Of a stretch of 64,000 nt of DNA, positions 34,322 to 42,907 are shown piece after piece. Made by a program: the position numbers and the translations under genes. The notes beneath the pieces were generated by a model. The model was given only the letters and a program-made list of their open reading frames with translations, had not been told where the DNA came from and did not search any database. Location of the stretch: assembly GCA_030432595.1 (NCBI GenBank), contig JAUIGU010000001.1, forward strand, positions 310,001-374,000, given 5' to 3'. Within the stretch, counting starts at the first letter, position 1, and each line of letters begins with the position of its first letter. This stretch comes from Phycisphaerae bacterium. GTDB lineage: Bacteria; Planctomycetota; Phycisphaerae; Phycisphaerales; Phycisphaeraceae.

Positions 34322-34377
34322 GGGTTACTCTTTTCAAAAGGAGAATGGATGAATGATGCAGGCCGCGCCTCGCGCCG

Positions 34378-35250
34378 TTACGGCGTCGCCGCGGGCAGTC
34401 GGGTGGTCTCGTCCCGTTCCCACGCGTACTGCGCGAGCCTGGGCAGTTGACGTCGGGCCCGCCAGACCGTGGCCAACGCGATCAAGCCGTAGGCGAGTTG
34501 TTCCGCCAGCCGTGCCGGCGGCCACCACGCGACCCGGTTTTCGCTTCGCGGAACGGGCTCTTCACGGAACAGTTCGGGGAAGCGTTGCCGCAATTCGTAC
34601 CGCCCAAGCCGGCTGCGCGTCTTGACCTTGATCAGGTCGCGCACGCGGCGCGGCGCACGGATTGTGAATTGGGCGTCAGGCACACGGCGTCGTTCGTCGC
34701 TGCGGAAAAGACGCCGGATGTATTCGTCGTCCGCGATCACGGCCGGGAACGTTTCGAATCGCGCCCGACCGTCAGCCGACAGGGCGTAAACCCCGGCCCC
34801 CAGCGGGTTGTCACGGTGGTAGCCCCGCCGGAGCCAGACACGGTAGAACGCCCTGACGGGCCACGAACTGGCGGAGGCATCGACGTGCAACGACGGCGCG
34901 GCCGCCAACGCGCCGGGTACTTCGAGCACCGCGACCGTCCGACGCAAGTCCTCGGCCTGCAGCGTCACATCGGCGTCGAGGTAGATGCGCGGCGAGGACG
35001 CCGCCGCGGCGTCGCCGGCGTTGAGCGCGGCGATCTTGGACGGCTGTTCGATCTCTAGCACCCGGACGTCCGCCCCGAAGCGGCGGGCCCGCCTGGCGGT
35101 GTCGTCCGTGCAGCCGTTGCAAGCGACCACGACATCGAACTCGCCCGGGCGCGCATCCGCGAGCAGTGCATCCAGCGTGCGCTCGATAACGGCCGCCTCG
35201 TTGTGGGCGGGGATGATGATGGACGCGATGGGGCTGGCGAACGAAGACAA
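34378..35250 (-). CDS. Glycosyltransferase family 2 (GT-A fold)
   Basis: 290 residues. The start ASIIIPAHNEAAVIERTLDAL and the metal-binding D-A-D (YLDADVTL) are typical for GT2 inverting transferases. The end has positively charged and hydrophobic helices (EQLAYGLIALATVWRA) that could touch the membrane. It precedes the dehydrogenase gene by 56 bases on the same strand and so probably works on the same polysaccharide. Donor is unknown. Confidence 0.85.
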   Translation of the reverse strand: MSSFASPIASIIIPAHNEAAVIERTLDALLADARPGEFDVVVACNGCTDDTARRARRFGADVRVLEIEQPSKIAALNAGDAAAASSPRIYLDADVTLQAEDLRRTVAVLEVPGALAAAPSLHVDASASSWPVRAFYRVWLRRGYHRDNPLGAGVYALSADGRARFETFPAVIADDEYIRRLFRSDERRRVPDAQFTIRAPRRVRDLIKVKTRSRLGRYELRQRFPELFREEPVPRSENRVAWWPPARLAEQLAYGLIALATVWRARRQLPRLAQYAWERDETTRLPAATP

Positions 35251-35425
35251 GACAACCTCCGGAGTCCCGGTTCGATGTGACCCGTCTGATCAAATAAACA
35301 GCCGCCGCGGTCAGGATGAACGCGTCCGCATGGCTGAGAACAATCCAAGGTGTCAACAGCCCGGAATCAAGCCAAGGGCCCGCCCGCGTCGAAGATTCGA
35401 GTCCGCGCCGGGGCCGGGCGTGTCG

Positions 35426-36199
35426 TCAAACCGCGCGGCGACGTCGTGTCAACATCATGGTGCCAAGAAGCCCCACGGCGGCCACGCCAGGCTCGGGGAT
35501 GATGGCCCGGATGTCGCCGGTGACGGCCACGATGTTGGTCAGGATCGGCCGGGTCGGGTTGGTCCCGAAATTGACCTGCTCGACATCGAAGCTATCGAGC
35601 TGACGGTTCGTATCGACCGGCACACCGATGACGAAGATGCTGAGGCGGTCCATGTCTTCGACGATGCCGGACGTGGTGTTGAAGCTGTCGAGGAGTTGGA
35701 TGAGCGGCGTTTCGGACGGCGGAAGGTTTGTCCAGTTTCTGGCCACGACGCGGGTCGTGACGCTGCCGTCGGCGTAATTGAGGGTCACGTCCAGGTCCGC
35801 GTCGCTGATCGTGCCGAACCCGTGGAGTTGCAGGCTGTTGTACGTCGCCATCACGTTCGGCGTGATCGTGAAGCCCTCGCCGCCACCAAACCTCACCGAG
35901 TTGGCTGAATCGTAGCCGCCAAACTGCACGATCTCGGCCCCGAAAGGCACGGCACCGCTGTCGGGAAGACCCACCGGGTCCACGTCACCCGACGCGACGA
36001 CCGCCGACTGGGTCGCCAGCGCCATGTCCTGACCGTCCGCGGCCACCGCAGAATCACCGGGTAACGTCGAAAAAACGATGTCAGCGTTGAACAGCGGCGT
36101 CAGATCGAATTGCATGAACCCCGCATTTGCCCCTGAGGTGGCGACCGCAGACAGCATGGAAGCGGTCACAACACGGCAGGCCGGACTGATCTGTTTCAT
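35426..36199 (-). CDS. PEP-CTERM surface protein within the polysaccharide locus
   Basis: 257 residues with a signal peptide (about 1-28) and a C-terminal IIPEPGVAAVGLLGTMMLTRRRRAV, a standard PEP-CTERM sorting signal. The body is beta-rich, for example ITPNVMATYNSLQLHGFGTI, of unknown fold. It sits just downstream of the Wzc-like gene. PEP-CTERM proteins and exopolysaccharide genes are known to occur together, and the protein may be a matrix component. A TATAAG-like element and GGTACCTCGGGTATTTAC lie upstream, within 36200-36264, as a possible own promoter. Confidence 0.82.
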   Translation of the reverse strand: MKQISPACRVVTASMLSAVATSGANAGFMQFDLTPLFNADIVFSTLPGDSAVAADGQDMALATQSAVVASGDVDPVGLPDSGAVPFGAEIVQFGGYDSANSVRFGGGEGFTITPNVMATYNSLQLHGFGTISDADLDVTLNYADGSVTTRVVARNWTNLPPSETPLIQLLDSFNTTSGIVEDMDRLSIFVIGVPVDTNRQLDSFDVEQVNFGTNPTRPILTNIVAVTGDIRAIIPEPGVAAVGLLGTMMLTRRRRAV

Positions 36200-36264
36200 C
36201 TTTCTCCCATTCTTCCTACCTCAACCTAGTAAATACCCGAGGTACCATACTTATATCGAGGACG

Positions 36265-38625
36265 TTAGAACGGGTCAATGGGGTCATCTTGGGAATCTGA
36301 CCGTTTCGGCACCTCTTCCAACAGCCGAAGTTCTTTCTCTTTTCCCGACTTGCGTTTAGGGCTGGATTTGGACCGGCCGTTGAGTTCCGGGAGGTAGGCG
36401 AAGATGGCGGAGGCCAGCGGACCGAACGCCTGCGCCTGGGGCGAGGTGGGCGCCGCCTTGATGAAGTGGTTGCCGCCGCGGTCGTCCTGACTCATGCGCG
36501 AGCCGATCGACGACCGGTAGCACTTGTAGTCGTCCTGGTTGGCCAGGTTGTAGATGATGCCGACCAGCCGCGTGCTCCGGGCCTTGATCTTTTCGATCGC
36601 TGCCCGCGTGTCGTCGCGGCACTCGGCCTTGGCGACCATCAGCACGACTTGGTCCGCTTCCGGCAACGCGTAGCCGCACTCGATACTTCCCAACACCGGC
36701 CCGGAATCGATCACGACAACGTCAAATCCCTTGCGGACCCGACGCAGCAACGACCCGACCGCCTTGGGGTTGAGCGTACCGACGTCCTGGATCGACGCGT
36801 CGCCGACCGGGAGCACCCAGAGGTGGTGGGTGCCCGTGGCGGTGATGCATTCGCTCAGTTTCTCACCGTTGAAGGCCTCGACGATGCCGCCGGGGTCCTC
36901 GGCGTCCGGGTTGGCCAAGTGGCTGCAACGGCTGACGCCCCTGCCGACGAAGTCGAGATCGACCAGCAACGTCCGCATGCCGCTGCGAGCGAACGACATC
37001 GCCAACGCCGACGAGAGGCTGGTCTTCCCGGCACCGGGGCCGGCACTGGTGATCAGCACGACGTGTCCGTCTTCCTGGTCGCCGCGCTCGTGCTGGAGTT
37101 GAGACCGGATTTCCTGCACGGTCATGGCGGCGTTCAGCGTGCTCTCGCCTTCCTCGGATTCGACGGCCTCAAGATCCAAATTGGGCAAAAGCCCAAGGAT
37201 GGGCATCGACGGCATGGTCTCGAGCACGTCGCGGACGTTACGGACGCGGCGGTCGAACCAACCCAATAGCATGACCAGCCCCACCCCTACACCGGCCCCG
37301 CCGCCGGCACCGAGGACCGTCGCCTGCTTGCGCTTGTTGCCCAGGTGCGCGGTGGACACCGGGTTGTCGGCGCTGAGGACGTTGAGCCGGCTGTCGCCCT
37401 GCGACTCGATCCGGATCTTTTCCAGCTCGCGCTCGAAGTCCCGCAGATTCTGTCGGACGAAGGTGATCTCTTCCTGGATGTCGCGAAGGTCCACCACCCG
37501 CCGGCTGAGTCCGGCCGTTTCGGACTCAAGACTCTTGCGCCGTTCCTGGAGCATCGTCACTTGTGCCTCGTACTGCTCGGCGGAGACGGCCACGTCCGGG
37601 CCCGTTCTCCCGTTGCCCGGGTCGATCACCGTCGGACTCACCGAATCCTGCAACGCCTCGAGCCGAGAAGCGATGTGTTCGTCGAGGTCGGCCCGCTGCT
37701 GTTCGAGTTGGACGCGCCGGGTGTGTCGGGCCCCGATCTGCGGCCCCAACAGCGCGAGTTCGCGGTCGATCATGGCGCGGGTCCGCAGGTACGCGTCAAG
37801 CGTCTCGTCGGCCTGCGCCATGCGTTCGGCGGCCGCGTCAAGGGATCCCGGGTCGGACGCAAGATCGGTGCCCGGCTCGACGCCGCCGCCCGGGCCCCGC
37901 ATCGCTTGCATAGCGCGAACGACCTCGAGGTCGCGGATCGTCTGGTTGAGGTCGGCAAGCCGCGCTTCGTACAGCCGGTGAAGACCCGTGGCGTCGAGTT
38001 CGCCGCTGAGTTTGACCTCGCGGGCCTGGAGTTCCTGAAGCCGTGAGCGCGTCTGTTCTTGATTCGCCTGGAGCTGTTGGTATCGCTTGTCGGACTCTTG
38101 CCGATCGAACGCCTGGAAGTTCGCCACGAACGCCTCGGCCGCGACCTTAGCACCGACCTGGGCGACCCGCGGGTGCTCGTGCTCGAACATCAGTTCGACA
38201 TGCTGGGCCCGCTTGCCCCGCTTGGTGATGATCGAGTTGAGGAACTTCCGCGGTGAGATATCTCCGATCTCACCCATCTCGATCCACAATGGCGAACTCA
38301 TCGCCGCCTGGGCCACCGACTCGCTCTGAAGCTGAAGGAGCCGGGTATCGACGTAGGTGTCGAACAACGGCGTGACCCGGTCGTCACCGTAGAGCACCTT
38401 GGGGTCCACCGCCTTGAATTCGAGGACGGCCTGACCGCGGTACGTGGGCTGGACGAGGGAGTGGCCCACCACGGCACCAACGGCGGCCAGCACCGAACCG
38501 GCGATGGCCGCGAACCACCACCGGCCGCGCAGAAGCTGGCGGGCCGTATCGAGCAGCGACCCGGGGGCGTCCGCGGAATCCGCGGCGGATCCATTGAATG
38601 GGGCGGCAGGGATACTCATGGGCAA
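36265..38625 (-). CDS. Wzc-type polysaccharide co-polymerase with BY-kinase-like ATPase domain
   Basis: 786 residues. An N-terminal Wzz domain with a membrane helix (about 34-57) is followed by long coiled-coil segments (about 175-430), a second helix (about 440-465) and an ATPase domain. Walker A is S-A-GPGAGKTS with K534, Walker A' is TLLVDLDFVGRG and Walker B is VVVIDSGPV. The C-terminus (…SDSQDDPIDPF) has no tyrosine cluster, so typical autophosphorylation is unlikely even though the ATPase is intact. It probably sets chain length and couples synthesis to export. No Wza-type exporter or phosphatase gene is in the window. Confidence 0.88.
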   Translation of the reverse strand: MPMSIPAAPFNGSAADSADAPGSLLDTARQLLRGRWWFAAIAGSVLAAVGAVVGHSLVQPTYRGQAVLEFKAVDPKVLYGDDRVTPLFDTYVDTRLLQLQSESVAQAAMSSPLWIEMGEIGDISPRKFLNSIITKRGKRAQHVELMFEHEHPRVAQVGAKVAAEAFVANFQAFDRQESDKRYQQLQANQEQTRSRLQELQAREVKLSGELDATGLHRLYEARLADLNQTIRDLEVVRAMQAMRGPGGGVEPGTDLASDPGSLDAAAERMAQADETLDAYLRTRAMIDRELALLGPQIGARHTRRVQLEQQRADLDEHIASRLEALQDSVSPTVIDPGNGRTGPDVAVSAEQYEAQVTMLQERRKSLESETAGLSRRVVDLRDIQEEITFVRQNLRDFERELEKIRIESQGDSRLNVLSADNPVSTAHLGNKRKQATVLGAGGGAGVGVGLVMLLGWFDRRVRNVRDVLETMPSMPILGLLPNLDLEAVESEEGESTLNAAMTVQEIRSQLQHERGDQEDGHVVLITSAGPGAGKTSLSSALAMSFARSGMRTLLVDLDFVGRGVSRCSHLANPDAEDPGGIVEAFNGEKLSECITATGTHHLWVLPVGDASIQDVGTLNPKAVGSLLRRVRKGFDVVVIDSGPVLGSIECGYALPEADQVVLMVAKAECRDDTRAAIEKIKARSTRLVGIIYNLANQDDYKCYRSSIGSRMSQDDRGGNHFIKAAPTSPQAQAFGPLASAIFAYLPELNGRSKSSPKRKSGKEKELRLLEEVPKRSDSQDDPIDPF

Positions 38626-38700
38626 AGCCGGCTTGGGCCGGACAAACTTACAGGCAATAGAACGAGCATAGAGGCTAACGGGTTCGGACCGATCCGATCT

Positions 38701-39291
38701 TCAGCGGAGCGTTTTCCGACGAAGGATGGCCGGCAAGGCAATGAAAACCACGGCGAACATCGCGGGTTCGGGGATCACCGACGTCCCCACCGAGAGACTC
38801 CCGGAAACCAGCGTGACGCCGGCAATCTCGCCGCCGGAGTTGGACAACTGCGTGAGTTCGGGGACGAAGTCCAGCGAGAGCGAACCCGAACCCGTCGCGC
38901 TCACGTCGATCAGCAACTCAGCCAGCACGTACTGCCCGACCGCAAGCGTAACATCGCTGTCGCCGAAATCGAACACGGCGATCTCCGTGTCCGGCACGTC
39001 GTCAAACGAGATGAAGTTGGCCGCACCGAACACCTCGCCGGGTAACGCGATGGCCACGTTCGGCGTCGCGGTGATCGGCGAGCCGCCGGTGTCCCAGGTC
39101 ATTCCCAGCGAGACCGCGCCCAGGTCCACCGCGCTGTCGGTCACGTCAACGCGAACCGGGAGTTGCACGCTCTGGCTGTTCCCGCCGCTGAGGTCCAGGA
39201 ACGCCGAGTCGATCGACAGTGAAACCGCCGCCACGGCCGATGACGGCCAGCAAAGCACGACGGACACAAAAAGCAGGAAGACGATACGCAT
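38701..39291 (-). CDS. PEP-CTERM protein with cohesin-like domain
   Basis: 196 residues with a signal peptide ending near SSAVA and a C-terminal VIPEPAMFAVVFIALPAILRR PEP-CTERM tail. The body (LSIDSAFLDLSGGNSQSVQL, FISFDDVPDTEIAVFDFGD) resembles the beta-sandwich of cohesin-like domains. A dockerin-like region is present at the end of the giant protein upstream in the same block, so a pairing is possible but unproven. It is between the acetyltransferase and the Wzc gene, with 61 and 75 bases to these neighbours. Confidence 0.75.
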   Translation of the reverse strand: MRIVFLLFVSVVLCWPSSAVAAVSLSIDSAFLDLSGGNSQSVQLPVRVDVTDSAVDLGAVSLGMTWDTGGSPITATPNVAIALPGEVFGAANFISFDDVPDTEIAVFDFGDSDVTLAVGQYVLAELLIDVSATGSGSLSLDFVPELTQLSNSGGEIAGVTLVSGSLSVGTSVIPEPAMFAVVFIALPAILRRKTLR

Positions 39292-39352
39292 GCGCGGGGT
39301 CCTTCAAAACGAAACGGATGGCCCGGGGCAACAAGCCGGCCAACAAAACGAA

Positions 39353-40138
39353 TCAGCCGACTCCGTTCGCCTGAACACTTGTAGAAAACTCTGACGACAC
39401 GGCGTGGCCGAGACCCGGTGACGCCGTATCGGCGGGCGGCGTGTCAAGCCCGAACCGACGCCGCAGCGCATCGCCCGCCGCCACCTCGGTCAAGGGCTCA
39501 AGGTCGGACGACAGCTCTTCGATGGAGCGTTCCCACCAGTGGGTCGCGGCGACCGCGTCACGCGTGGCCTCGTCGAAGCGGTAACGCAACACCTTGGCCG
39601 GCACCCCGCCGACGATCGCGAAGTCCGGCACGTCCCGGGTGACCACGGCACCGGCCCCGACGATCGCGCCCAACCCGACGCGTCGGCACCCCGGCGTCAC
39701 CACGGCGTTGCGCCCGATCCACACGTCCGGGCCGATCTCCAGCCAGTGCCGCGGCAGGCTCTCCTGTTTCACCACGCCCAGACGCGGGTCGTAGAAAAAC
39801 GGGTGCGTCGAGCACCAGTCGGTCGGGTGGTTCTGGTTGTAGACGCGCACGCCCGGAGAGATCGACGCGTAACGCCCGACGCGGACCTGCGGCGGGAACC
39901 GGCCGGGCACGAGGCACTCGCCGTAGGCGTACGCCCCCACTTCGACCTGGTGGTGGTCACGCAGCAGGTCACGGGTCGTCGCGCCGCGCCCGGGCCCGCC
40001 TTCTAAGCGGTTCGCCCACCGACACACCGTCCACGCCAGCCGCCAGCGTTTCGAGCCGTTGACCGCGCGGTGCAGCGCCTTGATCGCCGGCGACAGCCGG
40101 CTGTGACGCAGTTCGGGGTAGTCAAACGCGGACCGCAA
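39353..40138 (-). CDS. Left-handed beta-helix acetyltransferase (hexapeptide repeat)
   Basis: 261 residues if translation begins at TTG 40138, which has AGGAG seven bases upstream; the longer open frame to 40537 only overlaps the sulfotransferase gene and lacks conserved sequence. Hexapeptide repeats are clear, for example VRVGRYASISPGVRVYNQNH and VWIGRNAVVTPG..GAIVGAGAVVTRDVP, ending in AIVGGVPAKVLRYRF as in CatB/WcaF-type O-acetyltransferases. It probably O-acetylates a sugar of the polysaccharide. It is the last gene of the 14-gene run and overlaps the previous sulfotransferase by 17 bases. Confidence 0.8.
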   Translation of the reverse strand: MRSAFDYPELRHSRLSPAIKALHRAVNGSKRWRLAWTVCRWANRLEGGPGRGATTRDLLRDHHQVEVGAYAYGECLVPGRFPPQVRVGRYASISPGVRVYNQNHPTDWCSTHPFFYDPRLGVVKQESLPRHWLEIGPDVWIGRNAVVTPGCRRVGLGAIVGAGAVVTRDVPDFAIVGGVPAKVLRYRFDEATRDAVAATHWWERSIEELSSDLEPLTEVAAGDALRRRFGLDTPPADTASPGLGHAVSSEFSTSVQANGVG

Positions 40139-41048
40139 GGGCGGGCTCCTGGCGTGAACCGGACGGGCCGCCGCGCGGGGACGGCGTGGGGGCATCGACC
40201 CAGCGGTCGTCGGCCGCGTAGCCGAGCTCCCGCAACAGGTCGCCGGCGTGCTCCTGGAAGAAGGCCCGGTCGTCCGCCCCGAAGGCCTGCCGCCACTTGG
40301 CGGGTTCCCGGCCCCGGAACCGCCCGAGCACGGCCGTCGTCTGCGGATGCACACGCGTCGCCCGCTCCCACAGCCGGTGCCACCGACCCCGGAACCGTTT
40401 GGGCAAGTATGGCTCAACCAGCCGGGGCGACAACCCCAAATGCTCGCCGATCCGCTCGATCGCGGCCCGCGGCTCCGCCAGCACGTCCTCATATGCCACG
40501 GCGAGCACGCCCGGACGGGCCCGCCAGGCCCGCACATGCTCGGCCCAGGTCGAGACCCGGTTCAGCCCGGTCGCCGCGTCCGGCTGACGGAGGAACTCGG
40601 CTAAGGTGACCCGCGCGGACGGGTCGGCGATCTGCAGCCACACATGGGCCGAGCAGAGCACGTCCCGGCCGTCGCGGTAGACATAGACCGTCCGACCGGA
40701 GGCGTAGAGGCTCGCCACAAAGCCCGCATACGCCGCGCCCAGTTCCCGGAAACCGGGCCGGCAATGCGTCTTGACCACCGGACGCGGCGCCCGCCGCAGC
40801 AGCCGATTCGCCTTGGACGGGGCAATCAGCCATCCGTGGCCGGCCCGCATGTGATCGACGTCGAGGTAAACGTGATCCAGATACTCGCCCGGCCACTTCC
40901 AACTCCGGCATTCGGCGAACTGCCGGCGGATCAGGTCGATCGTGACGTGCGTCCCCGAACGCGGGTGCGACGCCACGAACACCGGGCGGCATGTGCGCGG
41001 CACTTCGGCGCCGCCGGCCGACATGTTCCTGGTCTTAGACGACAGCAT
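40122..41048 (-). CDS. PAPS-dependent sulfotransferase (1 of 5)
   Basis: 308 residues from the ATG at 41048, preceded by GGAGG six bases upstream; it overlaps the previous gene by 14 bases. The 5'-phosphosulfate loop is S27-HPRSGTHV35 and the 3'-phosphate site VYVYRDGRDVLCS (121-133), as in the Sulfotransfer_1 family. It transfers sulfate from PAPS to a hydroxyl, presumably of the polysaccharide under construction. It is quite different from the four other sulfotransferases in the locus, so each may act at its own position or sugar. Confidence 0.85.
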   Translation of the reverse strand: MLSSKTRNMSAGGAEVPRTCRPVFVASHPRSGTHVTIDLIRRQFAECRSWKWPGEYLDHVYLDVDHMRAGHGWLIAPSKANRLLRRAPRPVVKTHCRPGFRELGAAYAGFVASLYASGRTVYVYRDGRDVLCSAHVWLQIADPSARVTLAEFLRQPDAATGLNRVSTWAEHVRAWRARPGVLAVAYEDVLAEPRAAIERIGEHLGLSPRLVEPYLPKRFRGRWHRLWERATRVHPQTTAVLGRFRGREPAKWRQAFGADDRAFFQEHAGDLLRELGYAADDRWVDAPTPSPRGGPSGSRQEPALAVRV

Positions 41049-41910
41049 GGCCCGCCTCCGCGTGAGTCTCGACCCGGGCACACTCGGTTTGCGAGCCGGA
41101 TTGCCGTTCCGGCTGGCCGTTCCGGCTGGGGTGAGCCCGGGCCGCTTCGATCAGCTTGTATTCCGGCTCGAGCAGCTCGCGCGCGTCGTCTCTTTCGACT
41201 TGCGTTACCTCAACGTCGATCGGCGTCACCCTGCGCCGCTGGGCACGCAACGCCAACCCCAGACTCGTCCCCAGCCGTTCCAAGTCCTGGTCGAACGTCT
41301 CGGTCATCATGACGTGAGAGCACGCCATGACCCGGTCGATCGCCTCGTGGATGTCGAAGCGCGGCGAGAACATCGTCAGTTGCCGCATCAGGTGCGCCCG
41401 CGGCGCAACCCGCAGAAACCCCGAAAGCCCGCCGCGCACCCAGCCGCCCTCTCGCTTGCGAAGGACCGGCCCGGCCGTGTCCGTCTGCAGGAGGTGAACC
41501 AGCATCTTGTAGTGCGAGACCAGCCGGGCGACCGGGTCACGGAAGATCGTCACCGTGCACGTCTGCGGCGGCAAAGGGATTTCCGGCCACGCAAAGTGCG
41601 AGTTGGCGAAGAAGTAGTGCCCCTGCCGGATCAGGTAACGGTTGTGGCTCACGAAGACCTTGCCGCCGGCCACGACGCGGTGCTGTCGGTCGGCACGCAG
41701 CGCCCGATGGACCGCCTCGTCGTCCGCGTCGCCCAGCGCCCAGAACGCCGCGTTGAGGCTCGTGCCCGCGGTCTTGCGCAGGTGGTAGTGGTAGACCCGT
41801 CGCGAACCGTCGGCGAAACTGAAATCGCGCGTCAGGCGACGCGCTTCCGCGCCGCCACGGACCGACCACACGGCCTGGCACGGGATCGCGAGGCGTTGCT
41901 TGAGGTTCAT
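41035..41910 (-). CDS. Sulfotransferase family 2-like (heparan/chondroitin-type) (2 of 5)
   Basis: 291 residues from the ATG at 41910, overlapping the stop of the preceding GT2 gene by four bases. R45-KTAGTSLN53 is the PAPS-binding loop in the style of the carbohydrate sulfotransferase family (RKTAGTS…), and F123-RDPVARLVSHY134 is the 3'-phosphate motif. This family includes heparan 2-O and chondroitin sulfotransferases and thus points to a carbohydrate acceptor. The C-terminal tail is low in conserved features. Confidence 0.83.
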   Translation of the reverse strand: MNLKQRLAIPCQAVWSVRGGAEARRLTRDFSFADGSRRVYHYHLRKTAGTSLNAAFWALGDADDEAVHRALRADRQHRVVAGGKVFVSHNRYLIRQGHYFFANSHFAWPEIPLPPQTCTVTIFRDPVARLVSHYKMLVHLLQTDTAGPVLRKREGGWVRGGLSGFLRVAPRAHLMRQLTMFSPRFDIHEAIDRVMACSHVMMTETFDQDLERLGTSLGLALRAQRRRVTPIDVEVTQVERDDARELLEPEYKLIEAARAHPSRNGQPERQSGSQTECARVETHAEAGHAVV

Positions 41911-42881
41911 GCGGCACCGCCCTTCGTTGCCCCGTGCCCGCCCCAACCGTGCCACCACAGCCACGGCCGCCAGACGATGTCGTGGTAAGACCCGGTCAGA
42001 CGTTTGGCTCGGTCCGTGCCGATCACCGGCCGCAGCAGCCAGCCCGCGAGGTAACGCTGTGCGTGGTAGCACCACGTCGTCACGCCGAACATCCAGAGCT
42101 TCGCCTTCGGCTCGTGCTTGCGGAGCAGGTGGAACCGCCCACGCACCATGTGCAGGATCCGGGCCGGCGTCTTGCGCTGGCCGCCGCCGCCCAGATGCAC
42201 GATCTGGATCGACTCGTCCACCAGCAACGGACGCCCCGCCTTCCGCACCCGCATGCACAGGTCGACTTCCTCGGCGTACATGAAGAATGATTCGTCGAAC
42301 CCGCCGAGCGCTTCCCAGACGTCGCGATGGATCAACGTGAAGGCACCGTTGAGCACCGGGACATCAAACACCCCGTCGCCCAGCGCCCGCCGTTCGTTCA
42401 GCCAGCCCTGGCTGACCCAGATCAGGTTCAACGCCGCGCGGACCAGCGATGGCGGCCGCTGGAACGAGCCCGGGTCTTTGTCCCCGCTGGGCAGCCGGCA
42501 CATCCCGCTGACCGCACCGGCCTCGGGGTGCGCATCGGCGAAGGCGACCAGCCGACCGATCGCGTTGTCTTCGATCACTGTGTCAGGGTTTAGAAGCAGC
42601 AGGTACCGACCACGCGCATCGCGCGAAAGGCGGTTGTTGCCCCGGGCAAAGCCCAGGTTCCCGCCGGCGTCGATCCGTCGGACCCACGGGTATGACGCCG
42701 ACAACATCTCCATCGAACCGTCGTCCGAGTTGTCGAGGAACAACACCTCGTAGTTGACGCCGCGCGTGTGCGCTCTCAACCCGTCCAGGCACGGCCCCAG
42801 CAGGTCCAGCGAACGGTAGCCAACGATCAGCACGCTGACGTCGGGAGTCGGCTCGGAACTCGGGGACGGAAAGTCGGACAT
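41907..42881 (-). CDS. Glycosyltransferase family 2, rhamnosyltransferase-like
   Basis: 324 residues. VSVLIVGYRSLDLLGPCLDGL, the DxD-like LLLNPDTVIEDNAI, and GAFTLIHRDVWEALGGFDESFFMYAEEVDLCMR with the ED dyad are typical of the WcaA/rhamnosyltransferase GT2 group. The last part is a basic and aromatic region (WLLRPVIGTDRAKRL). It is coupled by ATGA overlap to the sulfotransferase after it. The donor is a guess; rhamnose is common for this subgroup. Confidence 0.85.
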   Translation of the reverse strand: MSDFPSPSSEPTPDVSVLIVGYRSLDLLGPCLDGLRAHTRGVNYEVLFLDNSDDGSMEMLSASYPWVRRIDAGGNLGFARGNNRLSRDARGRYLLLLNPDTVIEDNAIGRLVAFADAHPEAGAVSGMCRLPSGDKDPGSFQRPPSLVRAALNLIWVSQGWLNERRALGDGVFDVPVLNGAFTLIHRDVWEALGGFDESFFMYAEEVDLCMRVRKAGRPLLVDESIQIVHLGGGGQRKTPARILHMVRGRFHLLRKHEPKAKLWMFGVTTWCYHAQRYLAGWLLRPVIGTDRAKRLTGSYHDIVWRPWLWWHGWGGHGATKGGAA

Positions 42882-42907
42882 AACCCAACAATACGGGACG
42901 AAAAACG

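Noticed and set aside
40139-40537. Upstream extension of the acetyltransferase to an ATG at 40537
   Set aside because: The extension lies wholly inside the sulfotransferase gene, has no conserved sequence, and the TTG at 40138 has a strong AGGAG ribosome binding site.
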